Shown one piece after another: positions 43,223 to 52,378 of a DNA stretch of 64,000 nucleotides. The stretch lies in the NCBI RefSeq assembly GCF_026625565.1, contig NZ_CP112998.1, positions 1,428,501-1,492,500 on the forward strand, read 5' to 3'. The position numbers and the translations under genes were made by a program. Each line of letters starts with the position of its first letter. Position 1 is the stretch's first letter. The notes under the pieces are model-generated. The model was not told the DNA's origin. It saw nothing but the letters and a program-made list of their open reading frames with translations, and ran no database searches. This DNA comes from Dyadobacter pollutisoli (GTDB taxonomy: Bacteria > Bacteroidota > Bacteroidia > Cytophagales > Spirosomataceae).

Positions 43223-45478
43223 ATGAATCACTTTCATACAGTTTGTTCTTCTCTTCATTTTTTGGGGAGGGGCAGGTGGCTTTGTCTTGTCCTTGGTCTG
43301 GTTTTGATGGCGCAAACGTTAAAAGCGCAAGTCGTCGTAAGTTCGGGAAAGGCTTTGATAGGCCGGGTTATTCCTTCTCATGCCTTGCATTTCGAGGTAG
43401 AGGAACTGATTTCAAAATCGGGGAAAGACGAATTTGAAATCGAAAGTAAAGGGGGCAAAATCGTGCTTCGCGGTTCAAGTGGCGTTGCTGTGGCGTCGGC
43501 ACTATACCATTATTTGACAGAATTTGCGCACTGCCAGATTACCTGGAATGGTACCAATTTATCCCTTCCTGACAAATTACCGGCTGTTCCTGCCAAAATT
43601 AGCAAAGCGACCGTATACAATTACCGTTACAACCTGAATTACTGCACTTTCAATTACAGCATGAGCTGGTGGGATTGGGAGCGCTGGCAAAAGGAGGTCG
43701 ACTGGATGGCGCTGCACGGGATTAACATGCCGCTGGCCATTACCGGCGAAGAATACACCTGGCTGGAAGTGTACAAAGACATGGGTTTCACTGAAAACGA
43801 GCTGAAAGATTTTTTCAGTGGTCCCGCCTATTTTGGTTGGTTTTGGATGGGAAATCTGGATGGATGGGGCGGGCCCTTGCCATTAAAATGGATGGAAAGC
43901 CATAAGGCATTACAGCAGCAAATCGTCAAAAGAGAGCGGGAGCTCGGAATGAAACCGGTTTTACCGGCTTTTACAGGGCATGTTCCTGCTGCTTTTAAAA
44001 ACAAATTCCCGAAAGCGCAATTGAAAGCAACTAACTGGACAAATGGCTTTGGCGATACCTATATCCTGGATTCGCAGGATCCGCTTTTTGCAGAAATCGG
44101 AAAGAAATTCCTGGATAAGCAAACAGCGCTTTATGGCACTGACCATTTATATTCTGCCGATACTTTTAACGAAAACGAACCGCCTACCGATGATCCTGAA
44201 TATTTATCGAAACTAAGTGAAAGGATTTACGATGGTATGCGGCAGGCTGACCCAGACGCCATATGGGTAATGCAGGGCTGGCTCTTTTACAGCGACAGAA
44301 AGTTTTGGAAAGCGCCGCAGATTGAAGCGCTGCTTAATGCGGTTCCGGACGATAAAATGATTCTGCTGGATCTGGCCGCTGAAATTGAACCGGTCTGGAA
44401 AAGAACGGGCGCTTTTTATGGTAAACCCTGGATTTGGAATATGCTCAATAATTTTGGTGGTAATGTCAATTTGTTTGGTAGGATGGAGGGTGTTGCCAGC
44501 GGCCCTGCGCAGGCCTGGGCTGACCCGGATAGAAAACGGCTGGAAGGGATCGGTTTGACGATGGAAGCTATTGAGCAAAATCCGGTCATGTATGAGCTGA
44601 TGATGCAGCACACCTGGCAAACAACACCGATTGACCTGGATGACTGGCTCAAAAAATATGCAAGAAACAGGTACGGTAAGGATGACCCGGATCTTGTAGA
44701 AGCTTGGCAGATTTTAAGAAAAACAGTATATAATGGAAAGGAAATCCGTGATGGTGCAGAGTCGATTGTCACTGGCAGGCCAACCCTGGATTCGACCACA
44801 GTGTGGACCAGAACGAAATTGAATTATGCGCCGGAAGATCTTCTGCCGGCCTGGGACCTATTCATCAAAGCTGCAAATAAAGGTGCAAAGACTGATGGGT
44901 TCAGCTATGACCTGGTAGATGTTTCAAGGCAGGTCCTGGCCAATTATGCATTGGCTGTTCAAAAAAAATGGGTAACTGCATTCAGAAAAAAAGACCGAAT
45001 CGCTTTCAAAAAGTACAGCAGGGAATTTATTGATTTGATCAGCGATATGGATCTACTGCTGGCAACCAGAAAAGACTTCCTGCTCGGGCCATGGATTTCC
45101 GATGCGAGAAAATGGGGCGGGAACGCAGAAGAAAAAGCACTGTACGAACAAAATGCCAGGGATTTGATCACGCTGTGGGGAGACGCCAACAGCCCTTTGC
45201 ATGAATATTCAAACCGACAATGGAGTGGACTTCTGAGTGATTTTTATAAAGTTCGCTGGCAAAAGTTTTTTGCAATGCTGAACATGGCGTTGCAAGACGG
45301 ATCTGAGCCCGACTTCAAATCATTTGAAAAAAACATATCATTATGGGAATGGCGATGGGTTAATGAACAGAAATCTTTTCCGGTTACAGCAAAGGGGAAT
45401 AGCGCGGAAACGGCTATAAAACTGCATGCGAAGTATCATCAGCAAATCAGTCGGGACTACAAAAAAGTAATACACTGA
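43223..45478 (+). CDS. Alpha-N-acetylglucosaminidase (GH89, NAGLU-like)
   Basis: Removes terminal alpha-linked GlcNAc, as found in heparan sulfate ends or mucin-type glycans. The 751-aa protein has a signal peptide (WLCLVLGLVLMAQTLKA). The N-terminal domain to ~125 precedes the catalytic domain with YNYRYNLNYCTFNYSMSWWD, WMALHGINMPLAITGEEYTW and FFSGPAYFGWFWMGNLDGWG. Further on come PVLPAFTGHVPAAFKNKFP, DTFNENEPP (catalytic Glu317 by analogy to the human enzyme), WVMQGWLFY and IWNMLNNFGGNVNLFGRM. These are signature blocks of GH89. C-terminal helices end with EWRWVNEQKSFP. Length matches NAGLU. It is separated from susD by a terminator, so it may have its own promoter in the ~70-nt gap, though I see no exact TAnnTTTG there. 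Confidence 0.95.
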   Translation: MNHFHTVCSSLHFLGRGRWLCLVLGLVLMAQTLKAQVVVSSGKALIGRVIPSHALHFEVEELISKSGKDEFEIESKGGKIVLRGSSGVAVASALYHYLTEFAHCQITWNGTNLSLPDKLPAVPAKISKATVYNYRYNLNYCTFNYSMSWWDWERWQKEVDWMALHGINMPLAITGEEYTWLEVYKDMGFTENELKDFFSGPAYFGWFWMGNLDGWGGPLPLKWMESHKALQQQIVKRERELGMKPVLPAFTGHVPAAFKNKFPKAQLKATNWTNGFGDTYILDSQDPLFAEIGKKFLDKQTALYGTDHLYSADTFNENEPPTDDPEYLSKLSERIYDGMRQADPDAIWVMQGWLFYSDRKFWKAPQIEALLNAVPDDKMILLDLAAEIEPVWKRTGAFYGKPWIWNMLNNFGGNVNLFGRMEGVASGPAQAWADPDRKRLEGIGLTMEAIEQNPVMYELMMQHTWQTTPIDLDDWLKKYARNRYGKDDPDLVEAWQILRKTVYNGKEIRDGAESIVTGRPTLDSTTVWTRTKLNYAPEDLLPAWDLFIKAANKGAKTDGFSYDLVDVSRQVLANYALAVQKKWVTAFRKKDRIAFKKYSREFIDLISDMDLLLATRKDFLLGPWISDARKWGGNAEEKALYEQNARDLITLWGDANSPLHEYSNRQWSGLLSDFYKVRWQKFFAMLNMALQDGSEPDFKSFEKNISLWEWRWVNEQKSFPVTAKGNSAETAIKLHAKYHQQISRDYKKVIH

Positions 45479-45703
45479 ACATTTTATCAGAAAAGGGGAA
45501 ATAGCAGATTGCCTCCTGGATCGGCCAGGTCCAGCTACAAAAAACCCGATATATGGCTGGACTTGGCCATTGGAAGTGAGAATTCATCGCATGTCATTGC
45601 CTTAGGCGGGTATCTGGGAAGTACATAAGTTGTCAAACTGGGAACCCTAAACTACGGAACCCATTCATTCATTTAGTCGAAGTGACTGTGCCTGGCTGAA
45701 TTG

Positions 45704-47494
45704 TCAGTTATTGCTCTGCTCCTCGGTTCTAAGAAAGGTGAAGATGGTGTCGTAAAATTCCTTCGGAAGAAAAGGCTTAACAAGGTATTCGGAAAATCCG
45801 CTGGATAGTGCCTTTTCTCGCTCGTCTGTAAAGGCGGAAGCCGTTAGCGCGATGACGGGTACCTGAGAGCCCTGGGCACGAATGATCTGTGTCGCTTCGA
45901 AACCATTCATTACAGGCATCTTAAGATCCATCAATATCAGGTCATAGTGGTTGTTATTAAACCTTTCAACCGCTTCACAGCCATTTTCGGCCTTGTCAGA
46001 ATGCAAACCCACTTTTTTGAGCAAATTCGTGACAAACAATAAATTAACGGCATTATCGTCTACGACCAGAACACGGGCTTCCGGGAGGTTAACTCTCACG
46101 CCCACGGGCTTTTCCTCTGCCAGTTGGTGATCGGAATACGCGAAATTAATTCGAAAGGAAAAGCGTGATCCTTGCCCCTGCTGACTTTCTAATTTGATTT
46201 CACTTTCAAAAAGCCGTAAAAGTTCTTTCGTGATAGCTAGCCCGAGTCCGGTGCCGCGATTGCCGCGCTTGGCTTCTGTACTGCTTTGTACAAAGATCTC
46301 AAAAATAGAAGACTGATCTTCCGACGGAATGCCAATTCCCGAATCGCTGATTTCAAACTGTAATGCTATCTGACTTTCATCCCTTTCGAGTTCCTTGACA
46401 GCCAACTTTACAAATCCTTTTTCCGTAAACTTAACTGCATTGTGAATCAAATTGGTAATGATTTGATTAAGCCGTACCTGATCGCCTATCAAATGGGCAG
46501 GCAGAGCCGGATCGATTTCAAAAATCAAATCCAGCTTCTTTTCCTGGGCTCTCGGAATAAATGTTTTTTCAAGGTTCTTAAGAAAAATGGAAAGGTTAAA
46601 CGGCTCCCTTGCAAGCTTGACATGATTGGAATTGATTTTATTGAAATCAAGAACATCATTGACTACCGCCATTAGATGATCGGATGAAAACTTCAAAGTC
46701 CCGACCAGTTCCCTTTGGAAATCAGTTCGTAAATCCTCCTGAAGCATCAGGTGAATAATTCCTACGATCCCATTCAATGGAGTCCTGATCTCATGGCTCA
46801 TCGTAGATAGGAAATCGGATTTAGCCTGCATGGCCGCTCTGACCAGCTGGTTTTGCTTTTCCAGCTCTTTGTTTTGCCTCTGAAGGCTGTGAAAATAAGT
46901 AAACTCGCGATACTGCTTGTTGTAACGCATTTGCAAAACCAATGGGAAGACAATTTGTCCCAGAAAGTAGAAGAAACCTCCCTCTTGTATGAAAAGAATC
47001 AGAGCCTCCCATCCTCCATTGATATAAAGTGCAAGCGAAAAAAATAGGATTGTCGCTACCGAGCTGACCAGGGCATAGGTAAACTTCCAGCGCAGCACCC
47101 AGATCGAAAATATCAGCTGCAGGGTGAGGTTGATACTCAGATCGTTGTAGTATATGGTTTCAAAACGGGCCAGGATAAACGCGTGAAAAATTACCAGCAA
47201 AATCCGGCTGAGAAAAGAAGCATTCTGACTATTTATTTTCCCTGTGAAATGCAGGAAAATGATCATTGCCACCAGGCTGCTACAGGTAATTTGTATCAGG
47301 AAAATAGACTGATAGTGGGGGTTGCCGTTAAGGTAATAAAGGATGGAGGTTAGTGGATAACAAACCAAAAATGTGAAACAGAATATCCTGTTCCCCCATA
47401 AGGCTTTTTCTTCGAATTCTTTTTCCCAAAGATTCTTCAAGCCGTGTGGATCATCTTTTGTCTTTTGATAAAAACGATTTGTTGCCACTGCCAA
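45704..47494 (-). CDS. Membrane-bound hybrid sensor histidine kinase
   Basis: A 596-aa protein. Residues ~30-190 hold six transmembrane helices (for example IFCFTFLVCYPLTSILYYL, SVATILFFSLALYI, GGFFYFLGQIVFPLVL) without a large periplasmic sensor. A short coiled-coil (QRQNKELEKQNQLVRAAMQ) leads to HisKA (FLSTMSHEIRTPLNGIVGII), HATPase (LIHNAVKFTEKG, DSGIGIP, GTGLGLAITKELL) and a C-terminal receiver (RVLVVDDNAVN, phospho-Asp in LILMDLKMPVMNG, Lys in YLVKPF). It needs a separate phosphotransfer or response protein for output. Stand-alone gene; the stimulus is unknown. Confidence 0.93.
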   Translation of the reverse strand: MAVATNRFYQKTKDDPHGLKNLWEKEFEEKALWGNRIFCFTFLVCYPLTSILYYLNGNPHYQSIFLIQITCSSLVAMIIFLHFTGKINSQNASFLSRILLVIFHAFILARFETIYYNDLSINLTLQLIFSIWVLRWKFTYALVSSVATILFFSLALYINGGWEALILFIQEGGFFYFLGQIVFPLVLQMRYNKQYREFTYFHSLQRQNKELEKQNQLVRAAMQAKSDFLSTMSHEIRTPLNGIVGIIHLMLQEDLRTDFQRELVGTLKFSSDHLMAVVNDVLDFNKINSNHVKLAREPFNLSIFLKNLEKTFIPRAQEKKLDLIFEIDPALPAHLIGDQVRLNQIITNLIHNAVKFTEKGFVKLAVKELERDESQIALQFEISDSGIGIPSEDQSSIFEIFVQSSTEAKRGNRGTGLGLAITKELLRLFESEIKLESQQGQGSRFSFRINFAYSDHQLAEEKPVGVRVNLPEARVLVVDDNAVNLLFVTNLLKKVGLHSDKAENGCEAVERFNNNHYDLILMDLKMPVMNGFEATQIIRAQGSQVPVIALTASAFTDEREKALSSGFSEYLVKPFLPKEFYDTIFTFLRTEEQSNN

Positions 47495-47628
47495 TAAAAC
47501 TCAATTTAAAACATCGTAAGGTACCAATTTGAAGCGCATTTCCTGCTACCGTGAAATAACAAGATTAAAATAAATAGTGCTATACGAATCAGAAGATTTT
47601 TTGGAAGGTCTATTAACGAGATTCCTGA

Positions 47629-47883
47629 TTGGTGGATACACTTCGCATCTTTAAAAAGAATGCTCAATGTCCGCCCGGGCGACGTAGTGGAAAAGTGGTT
47701 ATCTCTTTTGTGGTCAACACGGATGGGTCGCTTGCAAACATCGAAGTACTGGAATGGTCTGACAAGGAATTTGTCCACTCGGCTGTGCAGGTCGTGGAGT
47801 CAATGCCTAGCTGGAAACCGGCTTTGAGGGATCAGAAACCGGTACGCACAAAATACAATCTTCCTATTGTCTCCCGGCCATAG
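47629..47883 (+). pseudogene. TonB C-terminal domain fragment
   Basis: The frame contains GKVVISFVVNTDGSLANIEV, LEWSDKEFVHSAVQVVESMP and SWKPALRDQKPVRTKYNLPI, the TonB C-terminal domain that contacts TonB boxes. The usual N-terminal membrane anchor and proline-rich spacer are missing: the frame opens after a TGA at 47626 with only a TTG/GTG, and the expected YPeeAr segment is altered to CPPGRRSG. Most likely a truncated remnant, though a short unusual gene is possible. Its stop overlaps the 3' end of the minus-strand hydrolase gene by 20 nt. Confidence 0.6.
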
Positions 47884-48442
47884 CGGATTTTAAATCGAGT
47901 TCTTTGAGAACGGCAAATGAAGGAACGACGCGAATACTTCCTTTGGTAGACAGCATATTTTTCCAGACCCAGTTATAATGCTCAATCACTTGAACTGCTT
48001 TCAGGTGGGGCCTGTCGGCAGTCGTGTGGGCATCCGCAGCGACTGTTATATTAAAGTCCTTGGCCAGGGCGGATTGCACGGTCGCCTCAACACAAAAATC
48101 GGTGGCGCAGCCCGCAATAACGAGTTCGGAAACAGATAAACTGTCTAGCTTTTTGGCAAGCGCGGACCGGTAAAAGACATCATTGGCATATTTATCAATG
48201 AAGATGTCGCCAGCGTCTCTCTCTAAGCCGTCTAACAATTCCCATTCCTTTGTTTGAGGGACAAATTCACCGCTACCAGTGCCGTCATGTTGGATAAATA
48301 TAACGGGTAGCGAATTAGCGCGAAAAGATGCTGCGATGTGGTTAATTCTTTCAATTATAAGTGGACTGTCATAGCGAGGGGTTTCATCGGTAAAAGAGCC
48401 TTTCTGCATGTCGATTATCAAAAATGCTTTTCTCATCTTCAT
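47864..48442 (-). CDS. Isochorismatase-family cysteine hydrolase
   Basis: A 192-aa cytosolic alpha/beta hydrolase with the family catalytic triad: Asp in AFLIIDMQKGSF, Lys in DIFIDKYANDVFYRS and Cys in VIAGCATDFCVEATVQSALA. The cis-peptide-containing segment before the Cys is present (ELVIAGCAT). Members hydrolyse isochorismate, nicotinamide or related amides; the sequence does not identify the substrate. No partner gene; the EamA gene 108 nt upstream is codirectional. Confidence 0.9.
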   Translation of the reverse strand: MKMRKAFLIIDMQKGSFTDETPRYDSPLIIERINHIAASFRANSLPVIFIQHDGTGSGEFVPQTKEWELLDGLERDAGDIFIDKYANDVFYRSALAKKLDSLSVSELVIAGCATDFCVEATVQSALAKDFNITVAADAHTTADRPHLKAVQVIEHYNWVWKNMLSTKGSIRVVPSFAVLKELDLKSAMAGRQ

Positions 48443-48550
48443 TGATTTTCACTAGATTTTGACACACTTCATTGTATGGACACATTGATTCTCAAAGATA
48501 CCGCTACTACCGTGATCAAATACAAAAAATGAACCGAAGACCGTAAATAG

Positions 48551-49444
48551 TTAGTTGCCTCGCCCCAGGATAACAAATCCAATACCACCCAGAATGGCAA
48601 CGGAGGCAATCGCAAGATTGAAAGTAAGATTTTCACCCAAAACGAAAATGGCCGCTGTTGAGGCAATGATAGGTACAGATAGTTGTACGGATGCTGCCTG
48701 AGCGGCTTTTAAGTTTGGCAGAATACTGTACCACAAAGCGTATCCCATGCCTGAACTAATGCTACCGGACAGGAGTGCCAGGATGATTCCTTTGGAATCA
48801 ACGGAGCCAGCGAAAGGAAGAAGTATCAATAGAAATGGCGTGGCCTTAACGAAATTGCCAGCAGTAGCAGTGAGGGGATCCCCTAACTTTCTTCCGAAAA
48901 GCGAATAGAAACCCCATGCTATTCCTGCAACTGCCATCAGTATAGCGCTATACGGATCGGGCGCGTGAATGCCAGGCGCAACCAGAACGACCAAACCACA
49001 AAATGCCAGCAGCAAACCGGCCCATTGTGTCGTCCGTAAATGCTCGCCGTGATACAAACCGGCAATGACCATTGTTGCTTGCACAGAACCAAATAGGAGT
49101 AAAGCCCCGGTTCCGGCCGGCAGGTTCACGTAGGAAAAAGAAAATGCAGCCGCATAAATCAAGAGACTGGCCGCGCCGCGCCAACTGCCATAATTTCGAA
49201 AGTGTCGTTTACGCCATAATATGATCAGTGTGAGCGTCGTTGCACCGGCTAGAATACGAATAATGGTGAAGCTGGCAGGATCTATCCTCGTTTGGGTTAG
49301 AGCGATTCGGCAAATTATCGAATTGGCGGCAAAAGCGGTCATAGCCAATAGTATTAGCGCGCCAATCTGAATGGTTAGCCGCCGTTTAGGCAGGGGCTCT
49401 GCATTCAAATCATTAGTTTTTCGGGATGGCAGATCTCTGTCCAT
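48551..49444 (-). CDS. EamA/DMT-family transporter
   Basis: A 297-aa inner-membrane protein with about ten transmembrane helices arranged as two EamA repeats: the first from about residue 28 (LTIQIGALILLAMTAFAANS), the second from about 160 (DPYSAILMAVAGIAWGFYSL). The motif RKLGDPLTATAGNFVKATPF and the last helices VPIIASTAAIFVLGENLTFN, ASVAILGGIGFVIL are typical of drug/metabolite exporters. The cargo is unknown. The residues before ~28 are polar and cytosolic. Confidence 0.92.
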   Translation of the reverse strand: MDRDLPSRKTNDLNAEPLPKRRLTIQIGALILLAMTAFAANSIICRIALTQTRIDPASFTIIRILAGATTLTLIILWRKRHFRNYGSWRGAASLLIYAAAFSFSYVNLPAGTGALLLFGSVQATMVIAGLYHGEHLRTTQWAGLLLAFCGLVVLVAPGIHAPDPYSAILMAVAGIAWGFYSLFGRKLGDPLTATAGNFVKATPFLLILLPFAGSVDSKGIILALLSGSISSGMGYALWYSILPNLKAAQAASVQLSVPIIASTAAIFVLGENLTFNLAIASVAILGGIGFVILGRGN

Positions 49445-49948
49445 AAATCCTTAGTTACAACTTTATTTGTGGCGAACGATGCTAAATTACAAGCTTTTGC
49501 CCTTTATCCGATCTGCGAATTTTGCTCTTTTGCAACCCTATGCAAGAAATCAAGAAGCAAAAGACCGCTTAGAGAATAGAAGCCTTATAGCGATGGCAAA
49601 AATTTATGTTAGTCAAGAGGGACAAACAGCCGAAAAATTATTTCTTTGCTAAAAACCATCAAGATTGATTACAATCCAGTATTTTTGAAATTCTCTTAAT
49701 AGCACACTTTAAATGAAAAACGCTTCGCCTATTTGGCGTCCCAACTTCCCCAGAATTGTGGATCACTCCAAAAACATTCTTCTCTTCCATGTCAATGAAG
49801 TAAAATTGTCGGGTAATGCAGCTTCGACAAAGATTCCGGAACCATCCCTTAAAATCATCGGGCACCATGCATGGGGCTAGGCTGGCTTTATGATCTCGGT
49901 TGAGAATTTCCCAAAAGACATTAGTGACAATATTAAACGTGATTAACC
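49445..49948. other. About 500 nt without a convincing gene
   Basis: Both strands carry only short open frames. The minus frame 49659-49868 (69 codons) has a readable stretch, RQFYFIDMEEKNVFGVIHNS, faintly like a LytTR DNA-binding domain, but it has no complete domain and no promoter. I treat it as a possible remnant only. The promoters of the EamA gene and of the epimerase gene should lie here; I see no exact TAnnTTTG. Confidence 0.4.
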
Positions 49949-50947
49949 ATGAAGGTTTTAGTGACAGGAGCAGCAGGTTTTATTGGCTTCCATCTTGTAA
50001 AAAAACTAATTAAGGAAGGGCATCAGGTCGTTGGTATCGATAATATAAATGATTACTATTCCGTACAGTTAAAGCTTGACAGGCTTAGCCAAGTCGGTAT
50101 TGACGTTGCCCAAATAGATTCTCACCATCCTGTTTTAAGTTCGGTTTCGAGCTTTCAGTTTATCAAAATGGACCTGCTGGATATGGACCAATTACTGGAC
50201 CTGTTCGAAGAGCATCATTTCGATTGTGTGATCAATTTGGCTGCCCAGGCGGGAATACGGTACAGTTTAGAAAACCCCCGCAGCTATTTGAAATCCAATG
50301 TTGAAGGGTTTTTCAATATTTTGGAATGCTGCCGCCTGCATCCTCCCGGAAAACTTGTTTACGCCAGTAGTTCGAGTGTTTACGGTTTGAACACCGAGCA
50401 GCCTTTCGCGACAATTCAAAAATCCGAGACGCCTATTAACGTTTATGCTGCTACCAAGAAAACCAATGAGTTGCTGGCTCATACATATAGTCATTTGTAC
50501 GATCTGACCACGGTCGGGCTTCGTTTTTTTACGGTTTACGGTCCTTGGGGGCGTCCGGACATGGCCCCGTTTTTGTTTGCAGACGCGATAGAGGCCGGAA
50601 AGGCCATTAATGTCTATAATCATGGAGAAATGAAGCGGGATTTTACGTATATAGACGATATTGTGGGAGGGATCAATGCGGTACTAAAATCAGATCTGCC
50701 CCACAAGTACCAGGTCTATAACATCGGAAACGGCAAGCCTGTGAATCTGCTGCATTTCATCAAGTGTCTGGAAAGCTCTTTTGGCAAAAAAGCAGAAATC
50801 AATTTAAAAGATATGATCCCGGGCGATATTGTCTCCACTTGGGCTGATACTGATGAGCTGGAAGCAGTTTCGGGTCATCGCGCCACTACCAATATTGAAG
50901 ATGGCGTCGATTCTTTTGTCAAATGGTACCGGGAATACAATCAATAA
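49949..50947 (+). CDS. NAD-dependent epimerase, UDP-glucuronate 4-epimerase type
   Basis: A 332-aa short-chain dehydrogenase/reductase. It begins with the NAD-binding MKVLVTGAAGFIGFHLVKKL, then GIDNINDYYSVQLKLDRL, a block typical of UDP-glucuronate 4-epimerases (CapI/LspL-like). The catalytic Ser/Tyr/Lys are in YASSSSVYG and VYAATKKTNE. LRFFTVYGPWGRPDMAPFLF, again a UDP-GlcA epimerase signature, and RDFTYIDDIVGGI follow. It would supply UDP-galacturonate for surface polysaccharide synthesis. Monocistronic: followed after 100 nt by a strong terminator. Confidence 0.92.
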   Translation: MKVLVTGAAGFIGFHLVKKLIKEGHQVVGIDNINDYYSVQLKLDRLSQVGIDVAQIDSHHPVLSSVSSFQFIKMDLLDMDQLLDLFEEHHFDCVINLAAQAGIRYSLENPRSYLKSNVEGFFNILECCRLHPPGKLVYASSSSVYGLNTEQPFATIQKSETPINVYAATKKTNELLAHTYSHLYDLTTVGLRFFTVYGPWGRPDMAPFLFADAIEAGKAINVYNHGEMKRDFTYIDDIVGGINAVLKSDLPHKYQVYNIGNGKPVNLLHFIKCLESSFGKKAEINLKDMIPGDIVSTWADTDELEAVSGHRATTNIEDGVDSFVKWYREYNQ

Positions 50948-51047
50948 ATCGTGGATTTTCGGCTGGTCGTTAAGGGCGGTAATCTACAAAGTGCGTCTTG
51001 ATTTTACTTGGATCTCATAATCCGTGTATATTATATAGCAGTAATGT

Positions 51048-51079
51048 ACAAAGAACGGCTTCATGGAGCCGTTCTTTGT
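51048..51079. terminator. Bidirectional intrinsic terminator
   Basis: ACAAAGAACGGCT (51048-51060) and AGCCGTTCTTTGT (51067-51079) form a perfect 13-bp stem with a 6-nt loop. It lies between the converging epimerase gene (ends 50947) and fahA (ends 51126). The A-rich left arm and T-rich right arm give short U-tracts in both directions. Confidence 0.85.
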
Positions 51080-51125
51080 TGTCTGTCTTCACATGATCAA
51101 AAAGTGATCACAGTCAAGACGATTG

Positions 51126-52358
51126 CTAATCTCTGATTATCCCCTTTAATTCACCAAAACCTACCCGGATATCCCCTTTTTGACCATATCCACGAATAAT
51201 GACCTCATCACCGTCTTCCAAAAATCTGCGCACGACTTTGTCTGAGAGGTAAATGGGTTCCTTGCCTCCTGCCGTGGCTTCCAAAAGACATCCTGCACTG
51301 TGATGTTCCGGTCCGCTGATGGTCCCGGTGGCCAGCAAGTCGCCCACGTTCAGGTTACAGCCCGTAATGGTATGATGCGCAACCTGTTGGCTGATGTTCC
51401 AGTACAAATGGTCTGAATTGGTTTGAGATACCCGGTACTCCTGATCGCCAGAGGGCTTGATTGCAACGGAGAGATGAAGGTCAAATCCTTTTCTACCGGA
51501 ATGGATCAGGTAGGGTAGTGGCATGGGCGACTGAACCGGCGGCTCCGTACGAAATGGCTCTAAGGCTTCCATGGTAACGATCCAGGGAGAAATACTGGAA
51601 GCAAAGTTTTTACTAGTAAATGGCCCCAGGGGCTGGTATTCCCACCGCTGGATATCTCGGGCGGACCAGTCATTAAATAGCAGCGCACCAAAAATGTGCT
51701 CTTCGGCGAGATCAATCGGAACAGGCCTGCCGAGTTGCGAGTCTTTCCCTACTACGAAGGCAAGTTCAAGCTCATAGTCCAGTGAGCGTGTTGGCGCAAA
51801 GGTGGGGGCACCAGCCGCGTCTTTGCTGATTTGCCCGCTGGGTCGCTGAATGGCGGTGCCGGAAACGACAATGGAGGAAGCGCGTCCATGATAGGCGACG
51901 GGCATATGTTTCCAATTCGGAAACAGCGGATCGTCTGGCCTGAACAGTTTTCCTACATTGGTCGCATGCTCCTGGCTGGAATAAAAATCGGTGTAGTTGC
52001 CGACCTTCAAGGGTATATGCAGCTGCACATCACTTTGTCTGACGATCAGACTGTTGGCCAGTTTTTTTAATAACGAATCAGGATCCTGTAAGCTTTGCTG
52101 TAAAACAATGCGGACATACCCGGAAAACGTGCGGCCCAGTGAGATGAAATCGTTGAGAAAAGGTTTTCGGAAAACGTTTTCTTTCAATGGATATTCGGGA
52201 AAAACCCCTTTGTCGTATGCCTGGGCCAGATCAATAATATAATCCCCGATGGCCACACCTGCCACGGGGAGCGCATGCGTTCTGCTGAAAACCCCGAAAG
52301 GTAGATTATGGATTGAAAAATCTGAGTGCTCCGAAATAGTAAGCCACGATGGTTTCAT
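51126..52358 (-). CDS. fahA: Fumarylacetoacetase
   Basis: Final step of tyrosine degradation: 4-fumarylacetoacetate to fumarate and acetoacetate. The 410-aa product has the family length. Visible active-site blocks: YTDFYSSQEHATNVGKLFRP (general-base His), YELELAFVVGKDS (metal-binding Glu pair), LFNDWSARDIQRWEYQPLGP, FTSKNFASSISPWIV (metal Asp and catalytic Lys) and LLATGTISGP. It starts 20 nt after the phhA stop, so the two are cotranscribed as the promoter-distal genes of the operon that begins with hmgA. Confidence 0.95.
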   Translation of the reverse strand: MKPSWLTISEHSDFSIHNLPFGVFSRTHALPVAGVAIGDYIIDLAQAYDKGVFPEYPLKENVFRKPFLNDFISLGRTFSGYVRIVLQQSLQDPDSLLKKLANSLIVRQSDVQLHIPLKVGNYTDFYSSQEHATNVGKLFRPDDPLFPNWKHMPVAYHGRASSIVVSGTAIQRPSGQISKDAAGAPTFAPTRSLDYELELAFVVGKDSQLGRPVPIDLAEEHIFGALLFNDWSARDIQRWEYQPLGPFTSKNFASSISPWIVTMEALEPFRTEPPVQSPMPLPYLIHSGRKGFDLHLSVAIKPSGDQEYRVSQTNSDHLYWNISQQVAHHTITGCNLNVGDLLATGTISGPEHHSAGCLLEATAGGKEPIYLSDKVVRRFLEDGDEVIIRGYGQKGDIRVGFGELKGIIRD

Positions 52359-52378
52359 GAGGGTATCTCGATAAAACT

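Noticed and set aside
45491..45628. Readable frame with DIWLDLAIGSENSSHVIALG after the GH89 gene
   Set aside because: Looks like possible coding debris, but it has no start codon, is under 50 codons and matches no family I know, so I did not list it.
49659..49868. Minus-strand 69-codon frame faintly like a LytTR domain
   Set aside because: The resemblance is limited to about 20 residues, and the remainder lacks the conserved Arg/Asn of LytTR domains.
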